Shown here: one piece after another, positions 1 to 9,600 of the stretch
Layout of the letters: every line of letters begins with the position of its first letter
How positions within the stretch are numbered: the first letter of the stretch is position 1
Source: Sphingobacteriales bacterium
GTDB taxonomy: Bacteria > Bacteroidota > Bacteroidia > Chitinophagales > UBA2359
Reading direction: 5' to 3'
DNA length: 64,000 nucleotides
Assembly (NCBI GenBank): GCA_016706405.1
Contig: JADJJT010000001.1
Span: forward strand, 434,001-498,000
The notes under the pieces: model-generated
What the model was told of the DNA's origin: nothing
Database searches by the model: none
What the model saw: only the letters and a program-made list of their open reading frames with translations
Translations under genes and position numbers: made by a program

Positions 1-2
1 GG

Positions 3-875
3 CAAAAGGCTTATTACCGGGAAAAGTATTTAGGTATTGAAAGATTTAAAAAACAATTTAGCAACAAGGAAATAGCAATAGACACAACCCAACCCGAAAG
101 CATAGAAAATGTAATTGAGAGAACCAAAAGATTCAAATTTGATAACTGGAGCAGCAATATTGCCTTTGACGAAGAATCGCATAAATACCTTCACCCAAAA
201 GATGAAACAGGAAACGCCGAATATATTTCGGTTACAACGCTTATTGAACGTTTTTTTCCGTTTGATTTAAACAGGTATATCGAAAAAAAAGCAGAAGAGG
301 AAAACAGACCGGAAGAAGATGTTTTAGATGAATATCTTTTAATGCGAGATGAAGCTGCCGAAAAGGGAACATACCTGCATAACCAAATTGAGCAGTTCCT
401 GAAAAATACCGCTTTTGATCCGGATTCAAAGGAGTTTGCCTTGTTTCTTGATTTTTACCATAAGGAAATAAAACCAAGAGGTCTTAGGTTTTTTGATGCT
501 GAAAAAATGATTTTTTCTGATAAATATCTTGTAGCCGGAACAATTGACTGTCTTTACAAAAAAGAAAACAAAGATGAGTATGTTATGCTCGACTGGAAAA
601 GAAGCAAAAAACTCATTATTGATGGGCATCCGAGAATTTTTGGCTATGGCTATGCTTTATCAGAATTGAGCAATTTAGACAATTCGAGCTTTAACAGATA
701 TTGCCTGCAACAAAATATTTACAAGCATATTGTAGAAACCGAGTATGCCCTGAAAATATCTTCAATGAAACTGGTTGTTTTACACGAAAACTACCCCGAC
801 TATTATATTGTTAATGTACCGGTTATGAAAAAAGAAACACAAATAATTTTAAACTCATTAAAAGTAAAAATATAA
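3..875 (+). CDS. PD-(D/E)XK (RecB/Cas4-like) nuclease, 5' end outside window
   Basis: The frame is open from base 3, so the true start lies upstream. The readable 290 residues carry a RecB-type nuclease core in the usual order: GTYLH (His about fragment residue 126), AGTID (Asp about 182), LDWKRSK (Asp about 197 and Lys about 199, the D-x-K pair) and a QQNIYKH helix (the Q-xxx-Y motif). A segment starting FDEESHKYLH and containing SVTTLIERFF resembles the strand and helix often seen ahead of this core. By family knowledge this is a metal-dependent DNA nuclease. The next gene, an SF1 helicase, starts one base after the stop, so the two are probably translationally coupled and may act as a split Dna2-like nuclease/helicase. 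The missing N-terminus could hold another domain. Fold assignment is fairly secure; the biological role is inference. Confidence 0.72.
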   Translation, partial: QKAYYREKYLGIERFKKQFSNKEIAIDTTQPESIENVIERTKRFKFDNWSSNIAFDEESHKYLHPKDETGNAEYISVTTLIERFFPFDLNRYIEKKAEEENRPEEDVLDEYLLMRDEAAEKGTYLHNQIEQFLKNTAFDPDSKEFALFLDFYHKEIKPRGLRFFDAEKMIFSDKYLVAGTIDCLYKKENKDEYVMLDWKRSKKLIIDGHPRIFGYGYALSELSNLDNSSFNRYCLQQNIYKHIVETEYALKISSMKLVVLHENYPDYYIVNVPVMKKETQIILNSLKVKI

Positions 876-876
876 A

Positions 877-2715
877 ATGGACGTACTAAACGAATTTCAG
901 GCAGCTATTGAAATTGAATTTGCAAAAAACCTTCAAGAATTTGAAGAACAACAAAAATTGCCCTTAGATGAAAGGGTTGCCAAAGGGGTAACAATGTCTA
1001 ATTTGAAAGTTGAAATAGAATTTTATGACGGTTTACCCGATCGGTTTTGCCCTCGTTTACCAGAACCACACGAATACATTTATGCGGTAAAAGTATTTTG
1101 TAAAAACAACATATCGAAATTTAAAGAAGGCAATTCTGTTGTTTTAAGCAATGGCTCGTATCGTTTCGAAATGGAAATTGAGGAGGACAGTACGGAAAAC
1201 TTTATACTAAAACCCAATGATTTTAACGTTAAGAATTGCTATATTGATAGTGTAAAATACCCCGAAAACAACTGGGAAATAAACGCAGTAAATACGAATA
1301 TAAGCACAAAACTTTTACTAACTGCTGCCGAGGTATTAAAAGACGATACTACAATCCTTCGCAAAATTGAAAACTTCTTAAACGGCAGAACCCAAAACAC
1401 CTACCAAGGTTATTCGAAAAAAGTTGGTTATTTAAACGATTCGCAAAACACGGCTTACCTTAAAGCCATAAATGCAAGTAATTTCTGCCTTGTTCAAGGT
1501 CCTCCTGGTACAGGTAAAACAGAAACCATTGGTAATATGGTAAAACATTTTGTTGATTGTGGGCTAAAAGTTTTTGTAACGGCACCAAACCATACCGCTA
1601 TCAACAACTGTTTAAATGCCGTTGCTTCAAAAATTAGAGACAAATCTAAAGTTGTAAAAATTGGTGAAAAAGCGAACAACAAAGAAGTGCAGGAAAATCC
1701 TTTTGTGGCAAGGAAATCAAGGGTATCTTACTCGAGTTATAAAATTAATGCTAACTACAGTCAAAAAGGAATTGCAATTGGCTCAACCGCCTATTCGCTA
1801 TGCTATCCGGGAAGTAAAAAATTAGATGGTTGGCTGTTCGATGTCTGTATTATTGACGAAGCCGCCCAATTAAGTATTCCGTTATCTGTTGCTGCAATGT
1901 GCCGAACCGGAAAGTATATTTTTGTAGGCGACCACAAACAACTCGACCCAATTATACCCAAAAAGACGGGTAATAAAATGTTTGCCGAGTCTATTTTTAG
2001 TAGATTGGCACGCATTTATCCAAGTGAGATTAACCTTTTGAACACCTCTTATCGCCTCAACGAATCGTTGATAAAAATACCAAATACGTTGTTTTACAAC
2101 AACCTGCTTAAAGCTGCATCAACTACTCAGGAGGATAATAAAACCTATCAATGCAACCATCATTCCGGATTGCTAAACAGCGAATCGCACAAACTTATAT
2201 TGCATAATGTTTTTGATTCGAACGGTCGTTCTCCGCACGAAGCAAAAATTGTGGCTGAATTGGTTTCAGACCTTATACAAAACGGGGTGGACATTAAAGA
2301 TATTGGCATTATGTCGCCCTACCGGGCACAAGTTAGAGAAATTAAAAAAGCAGTTAAACAAGTCCTGCCCAATTCTATCGATAAGCCTTTTGATACATTG
2401 CTGGTCGATACCGTTGACGGAATGCAAGGGCAAGAAAGAAATTATATCATTTACAGTTTTGCCAATGCTCACCCTCTTGAATCAATGAGGCGGTTAGACT
2501 TTTTCTACAGCCCAAACCGATTAAATGTAGCAATAACGCGAGCCATTAAAAAATGTTTTGTTATCTCTAATTATAAGGTGTTCGACATTATAGATGAAGA
2601 CCTAAAAGACCACGAAGAATACGACGAAATAAAAGACAGTTTAGATGTTTTTAAGCGGTATAAATCAATGGCTTCCATTGTAGAGATTAACCAAACTGAT
2701 GATGATGAATGGTAA
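877..2715 (+). CDS. Superfamily 1 (UPF1/DNA2-like) helicase
   Basis: A 612-residue AAA-type helicase. Motif I is GPPGTGKT (residues 208-215), Ia is APNHTAINN, II is DEAA (327-330), III is VGDHKQLDP, IV includes YRLNESL, V is DTVDGMQGQE, and VI is NVAITRAIK near the C-terminus. This set is typical of the UPF1/Dna2/SMUBP2 branch, which unwinds or translocates on nucleic acid 5' to 3'. The N-terminal 190 residues look like a divergent beta-rich region. The ATG follows the stop of the upstream PD-(D/E)XK nuclease by one base, which fixes the start and implies joint function. A 60-bp repeat that recurs about 10 kb away begins 40 bp after its stop, so this pair may lie just outside the neighbouring module. 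Whether it serves anti-phage defence or repair cannot be told from sequence. Confidence 0.85.
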   Translation: MDVLNEFQAAIEIEFAKNLQEFEEQQKLPLDERVAKGVTMSNLKVEIEFYDGLPDRFCPRLPEPHEYIYAVKVFCKNNISKFKEGNSVVLSNGSYRFEMEIEEDSTENFILKPNDFNVKNCYIDSVKYPENNWEINAVNTNISTKLLLTAAEVLKDDTTILRKIENFLNGRTQNTYQGYSKKVGYLNDSQNTAYLKAINASNFCLVQGPPGTGKTETIGNMVKHFVDCGLKVFVTAPNHTAINNCLNAVASKIRDKSKVVKIGEKANNKEVQENPFVARKSRVSYSSYKINANYSQKGIAIGSTAYSLCYPGSKKLDGWLFDVCIIDEAAQLSIPLSVAAMCRTGKYIFVGDHKQLDPIIPKKTGNKMFAESIFSRLARIYPSEINLLNTSYRLNESLIKIPNTLFYNNLLKAASTTQEDNKTYQCNHHSGLLNSESHKLILHNVFDSNGRSPHEAKIVAELVSDLIQNGVDIKDIGIMSPYRAQVREIKKAVKQVLPNSIDKPFDTLLVDTVDGMQGQERNYIIYSFANAHPLESMRRLDFFYSPNRLNVAITRAIKKCFVISNYKVFDIIDEDLKDHEEYDEIKDSLDVFKRYKSMASIVEINQTDDDEW

Positions 2716-2755
2716 ATGATTAAATCCACAAGCAAAGACACTGGGTTTTATGCTT

Positions 2756-2815
2756 TCCCACCTCACCCCCCCTATTCAATCCGGATTTTTTTAAGCGCAA
2801 AACCCACTAAATCGC
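2756..2815 (+). repeat. 60-bp direct repeat, left copy (DR-A)
   Basis: This block matches 12691-12750 in the same orientation at 57 of 60 positions. The two copies bracket the PLD-helicase, methyltransferase and recombinase genes. It contains one TCCGGA. It may be the footprint of an integration event or a dispersed host repeat. A 64-codon frame crossing it (2716-2910) has no recognisable protein features, and I do not call it a gene. Confidence 0.8.
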
Positions 2816-2893
2816 CTGTTTTTCAAGCCTGTTTCCTAAATTTGCCAAAAGTTAAACGGCTATTAAACCGGCTGCCGTTGGCATCAATAAAAA

Positions 2894-3180
2894 ATGCAAA
2901 AAAAGTTTAATTCTATTTTAGCGGTTTGCCTCGTATTGCTTACATTCGACGCCTGTAAAAAAGACAATCATGCGCCAGATGACCTATTCGCCCCTATGAA
3001 CGTGCTCAACGACAAGTCAGGACGGGCAGCGGCAAACCCGATATTGTGGGCAAAGACAATTTTCTGAAATTCGGCACCATCTTGAACCTAAAAGTCTTTG
3101 AAGGCAGAGTTTACCTCGCCATTGGCAACAGACAAATAGGGGGCACTTTGCAGCAGATTTCGTTCCTGCGGGAAAAGTAA
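2894..3180 (+). pseudogene. Remnant of a small lipoprotein gene
   Basis: An ATG at 2894 opens a short frame with a lysine-rich start, a hydrophobic stretch and a lipobox-like TFDAC followed by KKDN, as in Bacteroidota outer-membrane lipoproteins. It stops after 57 codons (TGA 3065-3067). From about 3010 another frame reads on as protein-like sequence (including GKPDIVGKDN, LNLKVFEGRVYLAIGN and ISFLREK) to a TAA at 3178-3180. The simplest reading is one small lipoprotein gene broken by a frameshift. It fills most of the 523-bp gap before the PLD-helicase. I do not recognise a family. The alternative is chance open frames. Confidence 0.4.
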
Positions 3181-3238
3181 AATTTAAACAGGAGAAGGAA
3201 TTCAATATAGAAAACCAACTTAAAAACAATAGCAAATA

Positions 3239-6200
3239 ATGTCAACTAAATTTTTTACAAACAAGAGCGAACGAAGCATGTTCGAAAAATTCAAAGGAAT
3301 TATCGATTATATGAAAGATTTGTATGCCTTTCATGCTGTTGTTGGCTATTTCCGTTCATCGGGCTACTTTGCCCTTCAAGATTACCTTAAAAACTTAAAA
3401 GAAATTAAAATTTTGGTTGGTATTAATGTTGACCAAATGTTTGCCGAATCGCAACGCAAAGGGCTTTTATACTTTGGTGATGCAGAAAAAACCAAAGAAG
3501 AATTTTTAAAATGGTTTATACAAGACATTAAAGAAGCCAAATATTCTAAAGTAGTTGAAGATGGTGTTTTAAAGTTTGTAAACGACTTAATTAACGGAAG
3601 AATTGAAGTGAGGGCACACAACTCAAAAGCCATGCACGCTAAGTTTTATTTGTTTTTACCCGAAAAACACAGCGAACATTCAGACGGGTGGGTCATTATG
3701 GGTTCGTCAAACCTAACAGAAGCAGGGTTGGGCAAAAAAAAATCTCCTAATTACGAGTTGAACATTGCGCTGAAAGATTTTGATGATGTTCAATTTGCTA
3801 AAGATGAATTTTCCATGTTATGGGATGACTCAGTACCTATATTACCTACCGACATTCAACAGTTTAAACAAAAAACGCATATAGGGCAAATTTTTACACC
3901 ATACGAATTATACATCAAGTTTTTAATTGAATACTTTGGCAAAAATATAGACTACGACCCCGATACAGTTGGCGATTTGCCAAAAACCTACAAAACACTT
4001 TCCTATCAGGTTGATGCCGTAAACCAGGGTTTTCAAATGTTGATGGACCATAACGGTTTTTTTCTATCAGACGTGGTTGGCTTGGGCAAAACCGTGGTTG
4101 CCGCCATGATAGCCAAGCGGTTTTTGATAGCAAACGGCACTTTGAACACCAGAATTTTGGTAGTATTTCCACCGGCTTTGGAAAAAAACTGGATTAATAC
4201 TTTCAGGCAATTTAATATTGATAAGCATTGTAAATTTATAACGAACGGGAGTTTAGATAAGATAGTTGAAGGAAAAGACCCTAAATACTGGGCAAAAGAA
4301 GATTACGACCTGATTTTAGTGGATGAAGCACACCGTTACAGAAACCACAGTTCGCAATCTTTTGCCTTTTTGCAACGCATTTGCAAATCGCGTAGAAACG
4401 GGGAAGGTTTGGTTCCGGGAGAAAAGAAAAAAGTAATTTTAATTTCGGCAACACCACTCAACAACCGCCCCCAGGATTTATACTATCAATTGCTTTTGTT
4501 TCAAGATGCAAGAAGAACTACTTTACCGATTGCCAATTCTAATCTACAGGCATTTTTCGGACCCATTATCCGGGAATTTCAGGAAATAATGAAAAAGAGT
4601 CAACCGGATATTAAACGCATCAGTGAACTGTATTCAAGCATTCGCGAAAAAATTATTTCTCAAATTGCCGTTCGCAGAACAAGGAGCGATTTAAGAAACT
4701 ACCCGAAATATTTAGAAGATTTAAAAGCGCAGGGCATTGAGTTTCCCGATATTGCCGGCCCCAAACCAAAAATTTATACATTTGATACCAAATTGAGCAA
4801 ACTGTTTTATCATACCGTTTTCTATCTTACAGACAGCGATAAAATTCAGTATTTTCGTTATCAAGCTATCAAATATTTGAAACCAGAACTGCGCGAAAAC
4901 TATTACGAACAAGCCGTTTTGGTTTCGCAATCATTGGCGGGCATTATAAAAACCTTTATGATAAAACGTTTAGAAAGCAGTTTTAGGGCTTTTAAATCTT
5001 CTTTAAAAAATTTTACTACCGCCACCGGCAGAATGATTGAAATGTTTGACAAAGGCAAAGTTTTAATTGCCCCCGATTTAAGTGTAAACGACTTGATGGA
5101 AAAAGGCTTCAGCCTTGAAGAAATTGAAGAGAAAATAGCAGTAATTTCTATTGAAAACCCAAGAAACAACGTTTTTTCTCCGGATGATTTTGAAAGCAAT
5201 TTTATTGAAGGTTTGCGAAAAGACTATCGGCTTTTGCAGGAATTGGTAAAAGAATGGAGCGAGATTGAGCAAGACCCCAAATTAGATACATTTCTACACG
5301 CTTTGAAAGAAGAATTTTTCAATAAACAAATCAACCCAACCGGAAAATTAGTTGTTTTTACCGAAAGCGCCGAAACGGCAAACTATCTAACAGAAAAAGT
5401 GGAGGCGTTTTTGAAAACCAAGGTATTGAGCGTTTCCAGCCACAACCGAAACAAAATTTTTGAAACCATTCAGGAAAATTTTGACGCTAACTACGATAAA
5501 GAACACAAAAACGATTACAACATAATTATTACTACCGATGTATTGGCAGAAGGCGTAAACTTACATAGAGCAAATGTAATTGTTAATTACGATACCCCTT
5601 GGAATGCCACCCGATTGATGCAACGAATTGGGCGGGTAAACCGTATTGGCAGCTCAGCAGATGTTATTTATAACTACAATTTCTACCCCTCGCAACAAGG
5701 CGATGAAGAAATAAAATTATACCGCAACGCTTTGGTTAAACTGCAGGGTTTTCATACTGCCTTTGGCGAAGACGCAAAAATTTATACCCACGAAGAAATG
5801 CTGGAAGAATTTGAACTTTTTAAAGAAGGCTCACCCGATGAGGAAGACAAACGCCTGTACTACCTGCGCCGCATTAGGGAATTTAAAGATAACTTCCCCA
5901 AAGAGTTTAAACGAATTAAAGCGTTTCCGTTAAAAGCACGTACTGCCCGTAAAAATAAACCAGATGGTACGAAAAACGGAACAATTGTTTTCCTAAAATC
6001 GGCTTACAAAACAGAATTTTACCATATTGATAACGAAGCAAAAGTACTGCCATTGACTTTTTTAGAAGCTGCCCAAAATTTTGAAGCAACCCCTGCCGAA
6101 TTGCCTTTGCCCTTGCCCGAAACGCATTTCAAGCATGTGCAGGCTGCCCTCAATTCGTTTGAAGAAGACTTTTTGGGCAGCGTTGCCGAAAAAGTTACCG

Positions 6201-6538
6201 CTACCGACAAATCCGATGCCAATACCAAACAGGCATCAAAATTCTTGAAGGATTGGAAAAACGTAACGCACCAAAAAATAGTAAAAGATATTTGCCAAAA
6301 CCTCATACCCATTGTTAATGACGGTATCTATACGCCATTAGCGCTTGAACTTGTAAAACTTAAACGAAAATGGGATAAAAAGCAAATCAACGTTGCGCAA
6401 GTGGAGTATTTGCTGATTGCCATGGCAAAAAAATATGATGCTTTTTCTGAAGTGGAAGAAGAACAAATAGCAGAAGAAATTGATGCAAATATTAATCCGG
6501 AAATTGTGCTTTCAGAAACATTTATTGATGGACAATAG
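3239..6538 (+). CDS. PLD-type nuclease fused to SNF2-like SF2 helicase (restriction-type effector)
   Basis: 1099 residues. The N-terminal region (about 1-190) is phospholipase-D-like with an HKD-type signature: H133-x-K135, then GSSNLTEAG about 30 residues later. An SF2 helicase follows: motif I VGLGKT near 281, DEAH near 361, SATPLNN (motif III), ITTDVLAEGVNLH and QRIGRVNRIG (motifs V-VI) near 760-800. A charged C-terminal part (to 1099) has no motif I recognise. Family knowledge: PLD nucleases fused to or paired with helicases recur in restriction-like defence systems. Here the gene lies 135 bp upstream of an Eco57I-type methyltransferase on the same strand. It therefore probably supplies DNA translocation and cleavage, while the methyltransferase supplies specificity and self-marking. 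No DrmA/DrmB or Pgl partners are visible, so I do not call it DISARM or BREX. Confidence 0.85.
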   Translation: MSTKFFTNKSERSMFEKFKGIIDYMKDLYAFHAVVGYFRSSGYFALQDYLKNLKEIKILVGINVDQMFAESQRKGLLYFGDAEKTKEEFLKWFIQDIKEAKYSKVVEDGVLKFVNDLINGRIEVRAHNSKAMHAKFYLFLPEKHSEHSDGWVIMGSSNLTEAGLGKKKSPNYELNIALKDFDDVQFAKDEFSMLWDDSVPILPTDIQQFKQKTHIGQIFTPYELYIKFLIEYFGKNIDYDPDTVGDLPKTYKTLSYQVDAVNQGFQMLMDHNGFFLSDVVGLGKTVVAAMIAKRFLIANGTLNTRILVVFPPALEKNWINTFRQFNIDKHCKFITNGSLDKIVEGKDPKYWAKEDYDLILVDEAHRYRNHSSQSFAFLQRICKSRRNGEGLVPGEKKKVILISATPLNNRPQDLYYQLLLFQDARRTTLPIANSNLQAFFGPIIREFQEIMKKSQPDIKRISELYSSIREKIISQIAVRRTRSDLRNYPKYLEDLKAQGIEFPDIAGPKPKIYTFDTKLSKLFYHTVFYLTDSDKIQYFRYQAIKYLKPELRENYYEQAVLVSQSLAGIIKTFMIKRLESSFRAFKSSLKNFTTATGRMIEMFDKGKVLIAPDLSVNDLMEKGFSLEEIEEKIAVISIENPRNNVFSPDDFESNFIEGLRKDYRLLQELVKEWSEIEQDPKLDTFLHALKEEFFNKQINPTGKLVVFTESAETANYLTEKVEAFLKTKVLSVSSHNRNKIFETIQENFDANYDKEHKNDYNIIITTDVLAEGVNLHRANVIVNYDTPWNATRLMQRIGRVNRIGSSADVIYNYNFYPSQQGDEEIKLYRNALVKLQGFHTAFGEDAKIYTHEEMLEEFELFKEGSPDEEDKRLYYLRRIREFKDNFPKEFKRIKAFPLKARTARKNKPDGTKNGTIVFLKSAYKTEFYHIDNEAKVLPLTFLEAAQNFEATPAELPLPLPETHFKHVQAALNSFEEDFLGSVAEKVTATDKSDANTKQASKFLKDWKNVTHQKIVKDICQNLIPIVNDGIYTPLALELVKLKRKWDKKQINVAQVEYLLIAMAKKYDAFSEVEEEQIAEEIDANINPEIVLSETFIDGQ

Positions 6539-6673
6539 TTGTTGCAACCGCTCGTCTCAAATTCTCTGGGGGCACAACTGCCTCATTGTTTCAAAAATAG
6601 CGTTACCGAAAAAATTTAAATCGCAGCTGCCTGCCTTGGGCAGTTAAAAAACCAACTAAACAAAAAAGAAAAA

Positions 6674-9600
6674 ATGAACAACACAGCACTAAAAGAACTA
6701 TTTTCTAAACCCTTCGACCTGCAAAACTGGATAGAAGTTTTACGAACTGTTTTTAGCGTAAAACACCTGTACCGGCTACCGCAAGCCATTCGCTTGCCAA
6801 ACAACGACAAAGCCGAAGCCGCTTTTGAGTTGGGTAATTTTAATACCATTGACGACCGCCTTATTGGTCTTTACCATATAAAAATAAAACCAAATATACG
6901 GCTTGAACGCAACAAAGTAGGTTTGCGGGAACTGCTCCACAATATTTACAAAAATGATGTGGACGGCGCTATTATTGTTTTTGAGCAACAGAACAAATGG
7001 CGCTTGAGTTTTGTGAGCGATATTAAAGTGCGAAACAACGAAGGCGAAATTGTAACCCAAACCACCGAACCCAAACGCTATACCTATTTATTGGGCGAAG
7101 GCGAAAAAGTGCGCACACCTGCCGACAGGTTTTCTGCCCTAACAGGAAAAAAACTACACCTCGAAGATATCCGGAAACTCTTTTCCGTTGCCACACTTAC
7201 CAAAGATTTTTACAACGAATTATTTAAATGGTACGAGTGGACACTATCAGACGAGGTAGGTGTTACTTTTCCTAAAAACACCAATACTCCCGAAGATAAC
7301 CGCGAAAAATTAGAAGAGCAAATTATTCGCCTCATTACTCGCTTGCTTTTTGTGTGGTTTATCAAACAAAAAAAATTAGTCCCCGATAATTTGTTTAGTG
7401 CAAACGCGCTCAAACCAATACTTAAAAACTTTAAATCCAATGATGCCCAAAACGGTAACTATTACAACGCCATTTTACAAAACCTGTTCTTCGCCACACT
7501 CAACAAAACCATTACCGGGCGGGCTTTTGCCAAAGAAGAAAACACACGCGATATAAAAAATTTATACCGCTATGCCGAAATGTTTTCGATAAGTGAAGAC
7601 GAAATTATTGAACTGTTTAAACCCGTTCCTTTTTTAAACGGCGGCTTGTTTGAATGTTTAGACAAAGAAATTTCTACAGACGGCATTAAATACCATTTAG
7701 ACGGTTTTAGCCGAAATGATAAAAAAGTAAAAGAACAATTCAGCCACCGGGCATTTATACCCAACTGCGTGTTTTTCGACGAGCAAAAAGGTATTATTCC
7801 CCTATTAGAACGTTACAATTTTACCGTAGAAGAAAACGCACCCGAAGAGGTACAGGTAGCACTCGACCCCGAATTATTGGGCAATGTATTTGAAAATTTA
7901 TTAGGCGCATTTAACAGCGAAACCAGAGACTCAGCACGGAAACAAAGTGGCTCCTTTTACACACCACGCGAAATTGTGGACTTTATGGTAAACGAATCAC
8001 TATTAGAATACATCAAGAGTGCAGTTAGCATCCCTGCTGACATAAAAAGTACTTTGAGCATCCCTGCTCAAACTAAAGAGCAAGATACTTTTGAAGCATT
8101 TTTCAACCCCTACAACGAAATCGAAATTCACCAAGGCAACCTGCCACACTGGCAACAAGAAGAAGTTTGGTATTTCATCACATTTCGCTTAGCCGACTCA
8201 TTACCTAAAGAAGTGGTAGAAGAAATAAAAATCAAAAGAGAAGAATGGCTTAAAAGGAGGAATGGTTTAAAGCCCGAAAACCTGTCTATTGAAGAAAAGA
8301 AAGAATATTATCGTTTATCTTCAGGTCGCATTGAAGAATTGCTGAGTGCCGGAAAAGGCTCATGTATTTTGAAAGAACCTAAGATTGCCAAAATTGTTGC
8401 CGATGCTTTACTGCATTTCAACAACAAGCGATATGTATTAGACGAATGGGTAATAATGCCCAATCATGTCCATATATTAGTAAAACCCTTGGCAAACCAT
8501 AAGTTACCGGATATTCTTCATTCGTGGAAATCTTTTACTGCAAATGAAATAAACAAAGTAACTGGTAATAAAGGGCAATTATGGATGCACGAATCGTATG
8601 ACCATATCGTAAGAAATGAGAAAGCCTTAAACGCTATCAGAAATTATATCAGGCAAAATCCGGTAAAGGCTAAATTAAAAGTGGGTGAATTTTTATTGAA
8701 TGAAAGTAAGGATATGCTTGTAGTCAGAAGCAAGGATGCTTCTGGAACATTTGAAGCTCGTTTACGGGAGTTATTTTCTTATACCGAGACACCTAATACT
8801 TTTGACGAAAAAGAAACAAAAGCTATAATTGAAGCCATTAACAACTGTAAAATTCTTGACCCCGCCTGCGGTTCGGGGGCTTTCCCTATGGGTATCCTAC
8901 ACAAAATGGTGAATATACTTCAAAAACTCGACCCCGAAAACAAATACTGGAAAGACCTGCAACGCCAAAAAGCAATTGAAGAAACCGAGGCAGCTTTGAA
9001 AATTGGCGACAAAGAAGAAAGAGGCAAACGACTGGCTGAGATAAACGATGTATTTGAAAACAATGCCAGCGATTACGGACGTAAATTGTATTTAATAGAA
9101 AATTGCATTTATGGAATAGACATACAAACCATAGCCGCACAAATTAGCAAACTGCGTTTTTTTATATCCCTGATTGTAGAACAAGGCGAAATGGATTTTA
9201 ATAAAGAAAATTATGGTGTAATTACCTTACCCAATTTAGAAACTAAATTTGTAGCCGCTAATACCTTAATTAGTATTGGTGCCGGAAATAGCGACCCACT
9301 CGATTTAAACAAAGCAGAATTGCTTAATATGAAAGCAGAACTTTGGAGTATTCGTGAAAAACATTTTTACGCCAAAGGTGCTAAGGAGAAAAAAAGTCTG
9401 CGCAAAGAAGATGAAAAATTAAGAGAAAAAATAAAAACTTATATTTGCGAAAATGCCTACAAACCCAGAGAAGATTTTATAGCCCTTTACAAGGAAGAAA
9501 TTAGCAAACAGGAAGCAGAACGCAAAAAATATGAAGGGGAAAACTGGGTAGAAACAACCGAAAACAGTACCCAGGGCGATCTGTTTGAAGCACTACCAAA

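Larger units (their letters stand above)
8024..8744 (+). mobile_element. RAYT (Y1/HUH REP-associated transposase) module with REP-like hairpins, in frame inside the methyltransferase
   Basis: Residues about 450-690 of the methyltransferase are unrelated to that family and match the RAYT/IS200-like Y1 transposase pattern: WYFITFRLAD, then MPNHVHILVKP (HUH pair H598 and H600), then MHESYDHIVRNE (catalytic Tyr 642), then NYIRQNPVKAKL. No stop or start separates it from the host protein. Its DNA ends are hairpins: two on the left (8024-8041 and 8053-8072) and one on the right (8725-8744). They share the core AGCAnGGATGCT, inverted at the left relative to the right. A GTAG at 8720-8723 precedes the right hairpin, as is usual for REP sequences recognised by RAYTs. 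So a gene-plus-REP unit landed in frame and either stays active or has become a protein domain. Confidence 0.85.

Noticed and set aside
2716..2910. 64-codon open frame after the SF1 helicase
   Set aside because: It runs through the 60-bp direct repeat, has no start context or domain features, and reads as low-complexity protein. It looks like chance.
8024..8744. The RAYT as an independent gene with its own start
   Set aside because: No separate start or stop delimits it, and the methyltransferase frame passes through it. I report it as an embedded module.
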